Made by a program: the position numbers and the translations under genes. Below, one piece after another: positions 7,659 to 15,152 of a stretch of DNA of 30,454 nt; the stretch's first letter is position 1; each line of letters starts with the position of its first letter. The stretch comes from Anaerolineales bacterium. GTDB taxonomy: Bacteria > Chloroflexota > Anaerolineae > Anaerolineales > Anaerolineaceae. The DNA is taken from NCBI GenBank assembly GCA_020060485.1, contig JAGVAB010000019.1:1-30454 (forward strand). Direction: 5' to 3'. Under the pieces are notes generated by a model. The model had not been told where the DNA came from and made no database searches. It saw only the letters and a list, made by a program, of their open reading frames with translations.

Positions 7659-8312
7659 TCAGTCTTGATCTAGTTCAATTTGCTTTGCGGTTTTTTTGCC
7701 AGGCGGGTTTCGCAAACCCTTGAACAAATGGCCGGTCAGCACCAGGATGCCCCCCACAATGCCGGCCATGATGCCAAAGAGCAATGATTCACGCGGTCCA
7801 AAAAAGGGTTTCACGTCTCCTTCAACCTTGCCAGAGACCAGAAAAATAATATTGCTTTTTTCTGCCTTGACCTTGCGGGCCACTACCACCCCGGCCATTG
7901 ATTGTTCCATGAGCACGTTGCCGCGGGTCAAAATGGCCTGAGAGCGGGAAAGGTCCATGTTCACCCCGTCATCGGCCATCACAATTCCTGCCGAAGAGGC
8001 TTTCAGATGGGCGTTTCCGGTTTTCACCATGCCCGCCGCCCCATAGTTCATATCCAATTCCTGGCTGGTAGCCTGCGCTATCGCACTCATGCTGGCCTCC
8101 ACATGGCCGGCATTCATGATTTGCGACGCACTTTGAAAAAGGGTAACTTCCTGGGCGGTCACTGCGTGCGCACTGCTCTGGACGACTTCCACCTTTTCCG
8201 AGGAGATGTTCATCACTGGCGGGGGCAGCTCGCTTTGGGGTGATTCCAGGTCGGCAACTTCTTCCGGCAGCAATTCAGGCGTCATGTCATGATCCATTCT
8301 TTCCTCACTCAC
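7659..8312 (-). CDS. Solenoid-like 15-residue-repeat protein with C-terminal membrane anchor
   Basis: I do not recognise a named family. The protein has about 217 residues. After an acidic N terminus, residues about 30-165 consist of eight to nine consecutive 15-16-residue repeats, each starting with V or L and containing a small S/A motif (for example VEVVQSSAHAVTAQE, VTLFQSASQIMNAGH, VLMEQSMAGVVVARK). The pattern suggests a beta-solenoid. One transmembrane helix (ESLLFGIMAGIVGGILVLTG) and a basic tail follow. The GTG at 8312 is seven bases after GGAGGG. An ATG at 8327 lacks a ribosome site, and an ATG at 8297 is also possible. It may be an inner-membrane-anchored scaffold, like a bactofilin, but that is speculative. 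Confidence 0.8.
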   Translation of the reverse strand: MSEERMDHDMTPELLPEEVADLESPQSELPPPVMNISSEKVEVVQSSAHAVTAQEVTLFQSASQIMNAGHVEASMSAIAQATSQELDMNYGAAGMVKTGNAHLKASSAGIVMADDGVNMDLSRSQAILTRGNVLMEQSMAGVVVARKVKAEKSNIIFLVSGKVEGDVKPFFGPRESLLFGIMAGIVGGILVLTGHLFKGLRNPPGKKTAKQIELDQD

Positions 8313-8329
8313 CTTGGTACCCTCCATTT

Positions 8330-8335
8330 ATTATA
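8330..8335 (-). promoter_or_regulatory. Alternative -10 box close to the repeat-protein gene
   Basis: TATAAT on the minus strand lies directly before the ATG at 8327. If used, the transcript would start near 8323 and make the GTG at 8312 or the ATG at 8297 the real start. No good -35 box is seen. Confidence 0.3.
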
Positions 8336-8382
8336 TTGATCCCAGCGCATGGGCTGATTGATTTCTCATTCCGTTCACTTCC

Positions 8383-8391
8383 AGTATAGCA
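8383..8391 (-). promoter_or_regulatory. Extended -10 promoter for the repeat-protein gene
   Basis: TGCTATACT on the minus strand matches the TGnTATAAT extended -10 pattern with one change. It lies about 55-70 bp before the likely start codon. No clear -35 box is present, as is common for extended -10 promoters. Confidence 0.45.
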
Positions 8392-8478
8392 TTTTTTTGA
8401 CAGCCAGTTTCCAGGGGTTTCATGGCTCTTTGGTCCCCATATCGAGTATGCGGCATTGTTGTTCCTAAAGACCTGGTT

Positions 8479-8904
8479 TCATTCCAGCTTGCGGCGCATA
8501 AAAAGCCGGGCATCATCAGGCACCTTGAAACCGTATTGGGCATACAGTTCATGCGCATCACGGGTGGCCAGCAGCCCGCTTAATTTCTCCAATTGCGGCA
8601 GATGAACGATGCAGTCCACCAGCCACTTGCCCAGGCCTTTGCCGCGGTGCTCTTCGAGCACAAAAACATCCCCCAGCCAGTACATGGTAGTCAGGTCACT
8701 GACCACACGCGCAAAACCCACCTGGGTTCCATCCGGGGCATACACCCCGAAGCACAGGGTAGAATTTTCAATGCTGGACTGCACCACTTCCCGCGGCCGG
8801 CCGGGCGCCCAATAAGAGCGCGAGATATATCCGTGGATCACATCAATGGATAACAAATCTTTCTCGGTGCTGATGAAATAGCCGTCCTGTCGTTGCCAAC
8901 GCAT
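8479..8904 (-). CDS. GNAT-family N-acetyltransferase
   Basis: This 141-residue protein has the GNAT fold, which moves an acetyl group from acetyl-CoA to an amine. The acetyl-CoA-binding motif A is clear: VFVLEEHRGKGLGKWLVDCI, with the R/Q-x-x-G-x-G/A pattern (RGKGLG). The C-terminal ELYAQYGFKV strand is also typical. The ATG at 8904 follows GGAGG by six bases and replaces an earlier TTG in the frame. It starts two bases after the TPR gene stop, so the two are translationally linked. The substrate is unknown. Confidence 0.9.
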   Translation of the reverse strand: MRWQRQDGYFISTEKDLLSIDVIHGYISRSYWAPGRPREVVQSSIENSTLCFGVYAPDGTQVGFARVVSDLTTMYWLGDVFVLEEHRGKGLGKWLVDCIVHLPQLEKLSGLLATRDAHELYAQYGFKVPDDARLFMRRKLE

Positions 8905-8906
8905 CT

Positions 8907-9842
8907 TCAACCTCCTTTTGCCAGGCGGGCCAGGTTTTGCTGCATCCCATGCAGGAAGGGATGATCTTCTGGCAGCAGGCCTTCCAGGTTGTCCAGCGCC
9001 CGGCGGTAAGCCTTTGTTGCAGCAGGCAGGTCCCCCATTTTTTCAAACACCACCCCCAGGTTGTTCCAATCCCGGGCCAGGGCCTGATGCGGCTTGCCCA
9101 GTGCGGCCTGGTCAATCTCCAGCGCCTGGCGATACACGCGCTCAGCTGCTGGCAGGTTTTCTTTGGCCTGGTACAGACTGCCCAGGCGATTGAGAATCAC
9201 TGCCATTTGGGGATGGTTTTTGCCAAAGTGCTTTTCCGTCACACCGGCCATGCGCGTCAGAATCTCCAGAGCCGCGTCCAGTTCCTGCTGGCGCAGCAGG
9301 GCCAGGCCAAGCTGATTGAGATCCTCGAGGACATCCAGGCTTTCGGGGCCAAAGGCCGCCTCGTCAATGACCAGCACCCGCCGGTAGAGGGTAATGGCCC
9401 CGGCCAGGTCGCCCATCTCGACCAGCAAGCCGGCGATGCGGTTCAGGTCGAGGGCTACCTGGGGATGGTGTGGGCCGAGGGCGGCTTCATCGTTGCCCAA
9501 GGCCAGTTCAAAATGCTCAAGGGCGGCGGGCAGATCGTGCAGTTCTTGCAGCACAGCGCCCAGGTTGCCGGCATCCACTGCACTTTCCGCTGAATCCTTG
9601 CCAAACAGGGTCTGGCTGATGCGCAGGGCGCGGGCAAACAATGGCCTGGCAGCGGTAAAATCACCCAGCCGGCAGAGTACATTGCCCAGGTAGCGGGCAT
9701 CAGCGGCTACCTCGGCGCTGTCCGGGCCAAAGATGTCCTCGTCCAGAGCCAGCGCCTGTTCAAAGGCAGCTTTGGCTCCTGTCAGGTCTCCGGATTCCAT
9801 CATGGCCAGGCCGGGGTTTTTTTCTGGTGGGATTTTGTCCAT
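8907..9842 (-). CDS. Tetratricopeptide-repeat protein, kinesin-light-chain type
   Basis: This protein of 311 residues is made almost wholly of about seven 42-residue TPR units. Each has the G.L..A...Y..AL.I.E...G..HP.....L.NLG pattern of the kinesin-light-chain subgroup, as in AALGKPHQALARDWNNLGVV. There is no signal peptide, membrane helix or enzyme domain. Such proteins serve as protein-binding scaffolds. The start is preceded by GGAGA at a rather long distance. It directly precedes the GNAT gene and lies 85 bp after the AraC-type gene on the same strand. A short inverted repeat, TAAGAGAA/TTCTCTTA (9901-9930), sits over the AraC stop codon. Confidence 0.9.
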   Translation of the reverse strand: MDKIPPEKNPGLAMMESGDLTGAKAAFEQALALDEDIFGPDSAEVAADARYLGNVLCRLGDFTAARPLFARALRISQTLFGKDSAESAVDAGNLGAVLQELHDLPAALEHFELALGNDEAALGPHHPQVALDLNRIAGLLVEMGDLAGAITLYRRVLVIDEAAFGPESLDVLEDLNQLGLALLRQQELDAALEILTRMAGVTEKHFGKNHPQMAVILNRLGSLYQAKENLPAAERVYRQALEIDQAALGKPHQALARDWNNLGVVFEKMGDLPAATKAYRRALDNLEGLLPEDHPFLHGMQQNLARLAKGG

Positions 9843-9927
9843 TAATCGTGTGTCTCCTGATTTTGGCGCCTTTGATGCTCATGGTTCATTAGAATCGGGA
9901 TAAGAGAAGCCTTCGCTGTGATTTCTC

Positions 9928-10962
9928 TTAGGCGAGGGTTGACAAGCTTTGCTCCCGATATTCACGCGGAGTTACCCCCATCCATTTCTTGAATGCTTTG
10001 CGGAAAGTGCTGGGTTCCGAAAAGCCGAGCAGGTAGGTGATCTGTTCCACCGTGTAGTCTTCGTTCAGGTAACGTTTGGCCAGCCGCTGACGGATATCCT
10101 GCAGCAGGTCGCTGAAAACCACATCTTCTTCGGCCAGGCGATTCTGCAGGGTGCGCACGCTCATCGCCATTTCGTTGGCTACTTTGCGTATCGAGAGGCT
10201 TTCGTCATCCAGGTTGGCCAGGATGATCTTTGTTACAGCCCGGGTAGTGGCATCCTTACGTTCCAGCCCGGCGATGAATTCCTGGGCGTAACGTTCAAAG
10301 TAGGCTAGCAGCTCGGGATTGGACATTAACACCGGCACATTGACCAGGCCCATCTCGATGGTGAAGGAATTGTGCTTTTGCCCAAACAGCACCGGGCACT
10401 TGAACACGCGCTCATATTCAGCAGCAGATTCTGGCGGGGGATAAATAAAGGTTACTTCAAGCGGGCACAGATCTCTGCCCGAAAGGCTGCGCATCATACG
10501 CACACTGCTGGAGATGGTGGATTCAAAACAATGCCTTGACATCTTTGGCGCATACGGCGGGGTATCCAGGACGACTTTGACTTTGTTAAATCTGATGTGC
10601 GCGCTGCCTTCGATCAAATTGCCGATGATGCGCATGTAACGGCCTGATTTTTCGAAAGCCTCACCCAGGGTCTTGCAGTTCATCATCATGTAACCGAGGA
10701 TGGACCAGCTGCCCGCTTCGGCAAATTCCCCCATGTGCAGTCCAAAACAGGGGTCATGGGTATGCTCCGCCGCTGATTCCTGGATGTGCAGGTAGGTCTC
10801 GATCGGCAGGTAGGTGTCTGGCGATTTGACGCTCTGCGGATCAACGCCGATTGATCTTAAGAACCCGTCAATTTCTATTCCCAGCGATTGGAGATACAGG
10901 AACATTTGGTTAAGCACGGTTACAGACACCGTGATAGGGGCAGACGAAACATCAACAGACAT
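9928..10962 (-). CDS. AraC-family transcriptional regulator with Arabinose_bd-type N-terminal domain
   Basis: This is a regulator of 344 residues. The N-terminal ~200 residues match the pattern of the PF12625-type sensor domain seen in OruR/ArgR-like regulators (LNQMFLYLQSLGIEIDGFLR, then HMGEFAEAGSWSILGYMMMN). The C-terminal ~95 residues hold two helix-turn-helix motifs (SIRKVANEMAMSVRTLQNRL and EQITYLLGFSEPSTFRKAFK), ending with the AraC signature GVTPREYR. The start ATG follows AAGGAT. It diverges from the cluster of membrane genes at 11102, and the two promoters overlap an imperfect palindrome. It is therefore the likely regulator of that cluster. The inducer is unknown. Confidence 0.93.
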   Translation of the reverse strand: MSVDVSSAPITVSVTVLNQMFLYLQSLGIEIDGFLRSIGVDPQSVKSPDTYLPIETYLHIQESAAEHTHDPCFGLHMGEFAEAGSWSILGYMMMNCKTLGEAFEKSGRYMRIIGNLIEGSAHIRFNKVKVVLDTPPYAPKMSRHCFESTISSSVRMMRSLSGRDLCPLEVTFIYPPPESAAEYERVFKCPVLFGQKHNSFTIEMGLVNVPVLMSNPELLAYFERYAQEFIAGLERKDATTRAVTKIILANLDDESLSIRKVANEMAMSVRTLQNRLAEEDVVFSDLLQDIRQRLAKRYLNEDYTVEQITYLLGFSEPSTFRKAFKKWMGVTPREYREQSLSTLA

Positions 10963-11032
10963 ATCATATCCTTGCGCGGTTTACACCAAAAGTCATATTT
11001 TTTGCAGGAAAGGCCATCGTAAAAACTGCTGT

Positions 11033-11055
11033 ATTCCACTATGATTATAGTGAAT
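11033..11055. promoter_or_regulatory. Near-palindrome overlapping divergent promoters, candidate operator
   Basis: ATTCCACTAT (11033-11042) and ATAGTGAAT (11047-11055) form an inverted repeat with one extra C. It covers the minus-strand TATAAT (11044-11049) and the plus-strand TATAGT (11046-11051). The plus-strand box has no good -35 partner, as expected for an activator-dependent promoter. Confidence 0.45.
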
Positions 11056-11073
11056 AAAGTTGCAAACTGTAAA
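11044..11073 (-). promoter_or_regulatory. Predicted promoter of the AraC-type regulator
   Basis: Minus strand: TTTACA (11068-11073), 18-bp spacer, TATAAT (11044-11049). The leader to the ATG at 10962 would be about 75 nt. Confidence 0.6.
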
Positions 11074-11101
11074 CAAGAAAACTGACAAAGAGACAGAAAA
11101 C

Positions 11102-11590
11102 ATGGGCCCTGGTCATTTCGGTATTGCATTTGCTGCCAAGAAAATCGCCCCAAAGGCACCTTTGGGCGCACTGCTGGTTGCCAGCGAAACACTGGATTTG
11201 CTTTGCTTTGGTTTCGCAGCAATGGGTATCGAAAAATTCGCTGTCTCCGAAACAACTTTTGAAAATGGGATTCGCATCATCGTTCCGGGCTATATTCCCT
11301 GGTCGCACGGATTACTCATGTCCATCGTATGGTCGCTGGCCGCGGCCAGTATCTCCTGGCTGGTTTACCGCGACGTGCGCACCGGCGGCATGATCGGGTT
11401 GGTAGTTTTTAGCCACTGGGTACTGGATTTCATCGTACATTTGCCCGACCTGCCGCTGTTGCTTAAATATTCACCTGTCGTCGGACTGGGCATGTGGGGC
11501 ACCGGCCCTGGTCTGATCCTCTCAGGCTTGTTGGAAATCGGCCTGCTCGTCACGGGAATCATAATGTATTGTAACCGGAGTAAGAAATGA
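11102..11590 (+). CDS. Membrane protein resembling YdjM/metal-dependent membrane hydrolases
   Basis: This 162-residue protein has four or five hydrophobic helices. It carries conserved histidine sites: GPGHFGIAFAAKK at the start, IPWSHGLLMSIVW near residue 60-72, and FSHWVLDFIVHLPDLP near 103-118. This arrangement resembles the LexA-binding inner-membrane hydrolase family (PF04307). Enzyme activity is not demonstrated for most members. The ATG at 11102 is chosen because homologous proteins begin at MxxxHFGIA. The ribosome site is weak, and an earlier TTG is unlikely. It is the first gene of the plus-strand cluster opposite the AraC gene and overlaps the next gene by four bases. Confidence 0.75.
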   Translation: MGPGHFGIAFAAKKIAPKAPLGALLVASETLDLLCFGFAAMGIEKFAVSETTFENGIRIIVPGYIPWSHGLLMSIVWSLAAASISWLVYRDVRTGGMIGLVVFSHWVLDFIVHLPDLPLLLKYSPVVGLGMWGTGPGLILSGLLEIGLLVTGIIMYCNRSKK

Positions 11591-12243
11591 ACCACTCAAC
11601 CCGTATCATCGTTGCCGTCATTGGCATCATGCTGGCCATCAGCGGCCTCAATCATGGCATCTTTGAAGTGCTGCAAGGCAATACCCCCACCGGCGGTGTT
11701 GGCATCAATGCCATTGGCCCGGACCACATCCAATGGGAATGGGGAGGAGAAGGGGCTTTCACCCTTGTTCCTAATTTCCTGCTTACCGGCCTGCTTGCCA
11801 TCCTGGTCAGCATTACCATAGCCGTCTGGTCGGTTGGTTTCGTTCACAAGAAGGGCGGCGCTATGGTCTTCATCCTTCTGTTCGTGGCTCTGTTTCTGGT
11901 AGGCGGCGGGGCTGCACAATTGGTTTTCTTCCTGCCTGCCTGGGGTGTGGCGACCCGCATCAACAAACCCCTCACCTGGTGGAAGAAAGTGCTGCCGGAC
12001 AAAATCCGCCCGGCATTGGGCAAGATCTGGCCATTTACCCTGTCGATCTCGGTGGTCAGTTTCCTGACAGGGTTGTACATTGCCATCACCGGCCGCGTGC
12101 CCGGCTTCAACATCACGGATGCTGATACCGTGCTCGCCATCTGCTGGAGCCTGGTTTTTGGCGGCGGCTGGGCGATGATCCTGTTGACCTACGTGTCCGG
12201 CTTTGCGGCTGACATCCAGTGCAAACTGCGAAAGGCAGGTTGA
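11587..12243 (+). CDS. Cluster membrane protein, family B (copy 1)
   Basis: I do not recognise a named family. It is a 218-residue protein with about five transmembrane helices. The first helix leads into GLNHGIFEVLQGN and INAIGPDHI, the second contains FTLVPNFLLTGLLAILVS, and the third GGAMVFILLFVALFLVGGGA. The gene at 13357 encodes a clear paralogue with the same GL.HGIFE.LQG, I.AIG, PN.L..G.LA and LL..GGG blocks in the same order. The start overlaps the previous stop (ATGA) and follows GGAG by six bases, which suggests coupled translation. Confidence 0.75.
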   Translation: MNHSTRIIVAVIGIMLAISGLNHGIFEVLQGNTPTGGVGINAIGPDHIQWEWGGEGAFTLVPNFLLTGLLAILVSITIAVWSVGFVHKKGGAMVFILLFVALFLVGGGAAQLVFFLPAWGVATRINKPLTWWKKVLPDKIRPALGKIWPFTLSISVVSFLTGLYIAITGRVPGFNITDADTVLAICWSLVFGGGWAMILLTYVSGFAADIQCKLRKAG

Positions 12244-12246
12244 TCG

Positions 12247-12951
12247 ATGAATGCAACCTCAAGACAAAAAATGCTCATCAAGGCGGGCGGCATTGCTGCC
12301 CTGTTGGCCGGCATTCTTTTCCGCCGTAACATCGGCGCTGAAATTGACCTTTTTTCTGCCAATGACATCCCCGTCGGCGCGGCGGAATGGTTCCTCCTGC
12401 TGCAAGATAAACCCTTGCTCGGATTGAGCTTCCTGGCGATATTTGACTTGCTCAATTCCTTGCTGGTTGGGTTGATGTTTGCCGGGTTGACAATGGTGCT
12501 TTGGCAGAAGTACACAAAAGCAGTCACTGCTGCCCTGGCAGTATACCTGGCCGGGATGATTTTCGGGTTTGCTGCCAACAATGCCCTGCCCATGTTCTCT
12601 CTCAGCCGGCAGTATGCTGCTGCCAGCAGCGCACAACAGGCCGCCCTCGAAGCAGCCGGCGAAGTCTTGCTGGCCAGGGGCGGCGCGTCCGGCGCATACC
12701 AGGGCAGCCTGATGACCCTCAGCCTGTTCCTCATCGCGTCTGCCGGGTTGGTGTTTGCCATCCTCATGCTGTACAGTGTCAATTTCAACAAAGCTGCCGC
12801 CATCTTTGGCCTCCTCGCCAGCGGTCTCGACCTTTTGTATTGCGCCACCGTCCTGTTTGTCCCCACCCTTGCGGTGGTCTTCATCGCTGCCGCTGGTCTG
12901 TGCTATATGGTGTGGCACATCCTCACGGGTTTGCGCCTCCTGCGGCTGTAA
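12247..12951 (+). CDS. Cluster membrane protein, family C (DUF4386-like, copy 1)
   Basis: This 234-residue protein has about six transmembrane helices and resembles DUF4386-type bacterial membrane proteins of unknown function. Its C-terminal half matches the gene at 14031: QYAAASSAQQAALEAAGEVL against LYAAATSEAQRSHLLSAGEAVL, NFNKAAAIFGLLASGLDLL against NFSKVTAISGLLGNGLDLF, and a closing YMVWHILTGLRLLRL. The two are paralogues. It starts 3 bp after the preceding gene, behind GCAGGT. Nothing in it points to a catalytic site. A transport or sensory role cannot be told from sequence. Confidence 0.72.
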   Translation: MNATSRQKMLIKAGGIAALLAGILFRRNIGAEIDLFSANDIPVGAAEWFLLLQDKPLLGLSFLAIFDLLNSLLVGLMFAGLTMVLWQKYTKAVTAALAVYLAGMIFGFAANNALPMFSLSRQYAAASSAQQAALEAAGEVLLARGGASGAYQGSLMTLSLFLIASAGLVFAILMLYSVNFNKAAAIFGLLASGLDLLYCATVLFVPTLAVVFIAAAGLCYMVWHILTGLRLLRL

Positions 12952-12985
12952 TGGTTTTCACAAGAAAATCAACAAGGAATGCTTC

Positions 12986-13360
12986 ATGATCACATTTCCC
13001 AAATTCATTTTGCCCGGTATCCTCTTTCTGTTCACCCTTGCCTCCGGCATGTGGCTGAGCAAGATGGGCAAGCCCTACAACACGGGTATCTTCACTATCC
13101 ACAAATTGATTGCCCTGGGCGCAGTGGTGCTAGCCGCCATTCAAATGGCGAAAGGCTTTAAAACCACCGGCGTCTCGCCCCTGGTTGTTTTCCTGTTGGT
13201 TGTCGCCATTCTGGCGGTGATCGCCCTGTTTGTCACTGGCGCACTGATGAGCCTGGATAAACAGCCGTATGCATTGCTGTTGACCATTCATCAAATTGCC
13301 CCGGCTATTATGGCAGTTGCCAGTGTGGCTGTTCTCTTTCTGCTCAACACGGCGATATGA
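12986..13360 (+). CDS. Small four-helix membrane protein of the cluster
   Basis: This 124-residue protein consists of four hydrophobic helices with short loops. Two histidines sit at equivalent points, FTIHKLIALG before helix 2 and LTIHQIAPAIM before helix 4. This pattern recalls small cytochrome-b-like proteins, so haem binding is conceivable but unproven. The ATG at 12986 is set by AAGGA seven bases upstream; the frame is open further upstream but inside the preceding gene. Its stop overlaps the next start (ATGA). It is the only active gene besides the first that has no second copy in the cluster. Confidence 0.75.
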   Translation: MITFPKFILPGILFLFTLASGMWLSKMGKPYNTGIFTIHKLIALGAVVLAAIQMAKGFKTTGVSPLVVFLLVVAILAVIALFVTGALMSLDKQPYALLLTIHQIAPAIMAVASVAVLFLLNTAI

Positions 13361-13980
13361 TGAAACGAAAAAGCGCCATTCACATCACCAGCGTTGCTGT
13401 GGGTGTCTACGCCGGTTTGCTTGGCATGCTGCATGGCATCTTTGAACTGCTTCAGGGCAGCGTTCAGGCGGATGCAATGCTGATCCAGGCTATTGGTTGG
13501 CCCTGCCAGCCTGAGACCGTATGGCATGCCTGCCTGCCAGCCATGACCATCTTCCCCAATCTGCTGGTCTCCGGCATCCTGGCAGTGATTGCCGGTTTGT
13601 TTACTGTCATCTGGGCCTCAGCCTTTCTTCAACGCAAACGAGGCGGCCTGGGTCTGCTGGCATTATCCGTGGTGATGCTGCTGACGGGTGGCGGATTTGT
13701 GCCTGTATTCAGTGGCGGCATTGCCGCAGCGGCAGTGGGCAGTTTTGCGGTGCGTTTGGATTGGTTCAACAAATGGACAAAACAACTGCGATTTTTGGCT
13801 GGATTTTGGCCCGGGTCACTGGTATTAATGGCACTCTGGTTCCCGGGAAGCTGGCTGCTGGGTCATTTCTTCCCGCAAGCCATGCTGGCGGTCAGCGGAT
13901 TTTCGTTTTTGATCCTTGATCTCGGCCTGCCAGTCTTTTCGCTGTTCAGTTCTTTTGCATACGATTTAACCAAAAATTGA
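13357..13980 (+). CDS. Cluster membrane protein, family B (copy 2)
   Basis: This 207-residue membrane protein with about five helices is paralogous to the gene at 11587. Shared landmarks are GLLGMLHGIFELLQGS, LIQAIGWP, FPNLLVSGILAVIAG and LSVVMLLTGGGFVPVF. The C-terminal third is more divergent, ending FAYDLTKN. Two adjacent ATG codons (13357, 13360) overlap the stop of the previous gene, and no ribosome site is visible, so translation is probably coupled. The function is unknown. Confidence 0.75.
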   Translation: MMKRKSAIHITSVAVGVYAGLLGMLHGIFELLQGSVQADAMLIQAIGWPCQPETVWHACLPAMTIFPNLLVSGILAVIAGLFTVIWASAFLQRKRGGLGLLALSVVMLLTGGGFVPVFSGGIAAAAVGSFAVRLDWFNKWTKQLRFLAGFWPGSLVLMALWFPGSWLLGHFFPQAMLAVSGFSFLILDLGLPVFSLFSSFAYDLTKN

Positions 13981-14030
13981 CAACAAAGGCTTCAAAATCA
14001 AACATACATTTTGTGCTCACTGAGGTAAAA

Positions 14031-14768
14031 ATGGAACAAGACATGAATGCAAACCCGACAATGAATTTAAAAAGCATTTACAAAATTGGAGCGATTGCCG
14101 CCCTGCTGCAACTGGCAGCCGTGCTGGCGCTGCTGGTAGGAACTGTTGCCCTGAATCTGGGCCCTCGGCCTGCCACTGTGCTGGAGTTTTTCACCGTTTA
14201 CCACGAGAACAGACTGGTTGGTTTGTTGCGCGATGATTTCTCCAGTCTGGTGTTGATCGCCTTGTATTTGGGTTGGATACCGGCGATTTATTTTGCCCTG
14301 CGCAAGCAGAATTTCACCATAGCCCTGTTTTCGACTATGATGGTGCTGGTGGGAGTTGCTGTGGCCTTTGCCACCCACTCCAGTTTTTCGATGATGCACC
14401 TCAGTGATTTGTATGCTGCCGCAACAAGCGAAGCCCAGCGTTCGCATTTGCTGTCGGCTGGCGAGGCGGTTCTGGCAAGTGATCTGTGGAACTCCACTGG
14501 CGGCTATCTGGGCGGCATCCTGCTGCAAGGTTCGGGCGTGCTTATTTCTTTCGTTATGCTGCGCGGCAAGAATTTCAGCAAGGTGACCGCCATCAGCGGC
14601 TTGTTGGGCAATGGGCTTGATCTCTTCCAGCATTTGCTGCATCCGTTTGTGCCTGGAATCGAGGGCTTGATCCAGCCTGTGATGGGTATTTTCTATCTGG
14701 TATGGTTCCCTATGCTGGCGCGCGATCTGTTGCGTTTGGCGCGCAGGGAAGAAAATGGTGGGCACTGA
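14031..14768 (+). CDS. Cluster membrane protein, family C (DUF4386-like, copy 2)
   Basis: This 245-residue membrane protein has about six helices and the DUF4386-like order of features: NLKSIYKIGAIAALLQLAAV at the N terminus, YHENRLVGLLRDD, the LYAAATSEAQ helix, and NGLDLFQHLLHPFVP near the end. It is a paralogue of the gene at 12247. The start is the ATG at 14031, five bases after GAGG; an in-frame TTG at 13977 is rejected. The following DNA (14889-15041) contains a decayed copy of its first ~50 codons, so this gene has been duplicated again. Confidence 0.78.
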   Translation: MEQDMNANPTMNLKSIYKIGAIAALLQLAAVLALLVGTVALNLGPRPATVLEFFTVYHENRLVGLLRDDFSSLVLIALYLGWIPAIYFALRKQNFTIALFSTMMVLVGVAVAFATHSSFSMMHLSDLYAAATSEAQRSHLLSAGEAVLASDLWNSTGGYLGGILLQGSGVLISFVMLRGKNFSKVTAISGLLGNGLDLFQHLLHPFVPGIEGLIQPVMGIFYLVWFPMLARDLLRLARREENGGH

Positions 14769-14888
14769 GCTTGTTATTCTCCCTCGTCTCCGTTTTTTCG
14801 GCTTTCGCGTATGACATGACCCCGGAAACAGTGAAATCAACCTGAAACTATTCTATGAAGAAAAAATGACGACGATCTCATTATCCCC

Positions 14889-15041
14889 AACAAAAAAGAC
14901 CTGAAATGCCTGTAAAAAGTCGGCGCCATTGCTGTCCTGGTCCAGCTGGTCACCATCTTGCTCATTTTGATTGCCTGCATCGCCCTAGGACTGGAAGCGC
15001 GTCCCAATACTGCGGCAGCGTTCGGAACAATACACCACTGA
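14889..15041 (+). pseudogene. Truncated, stop-containing relic of a family C gene
   Basis: Reading from 14889 gives NKKDLKCL, a TAA stop at 14913-14915, then [41 protein letters not shown] and a stop at 15039. This lines up with NLKSIYKIGAIAALLQ and LGPRPATVLEFFTVYH of the gene at 14031. The stop replaces the tyrosine of SIYK. A one-base frame change after 15035 continues as [12 protein letters not shown], similar to ENRLVGLLRDDF. The rest of the gene is missing before the converging SDR gene. The flanks 14769-14888 and 15042-15152 show no other gene. Confidence 0.8.
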
Positions 15042-15152
15042 ATCCCAGTTGCTGCGCCATTTCTTGCGCCAGGTAAATGGCCGTCCGCACACTGCACAGA
15101 CCTTTTGCGGCATGTCAGACTTTTTGCGCATTTTTGCCATCAAAGAATACGC

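Noticed and set aside
9901..9930. Inverted repeat TAAGAGAA/TTCTCTTA as terminator of the AraC gene
   Set aside because: It is A/T-rich, covers the stop codon and lacks a T-run, so it is too weak to call.
14795..14815. CCGTTTTTTCGG as a terminator after the membrane cluster
   Set aside because: The stem is only three base pairs.
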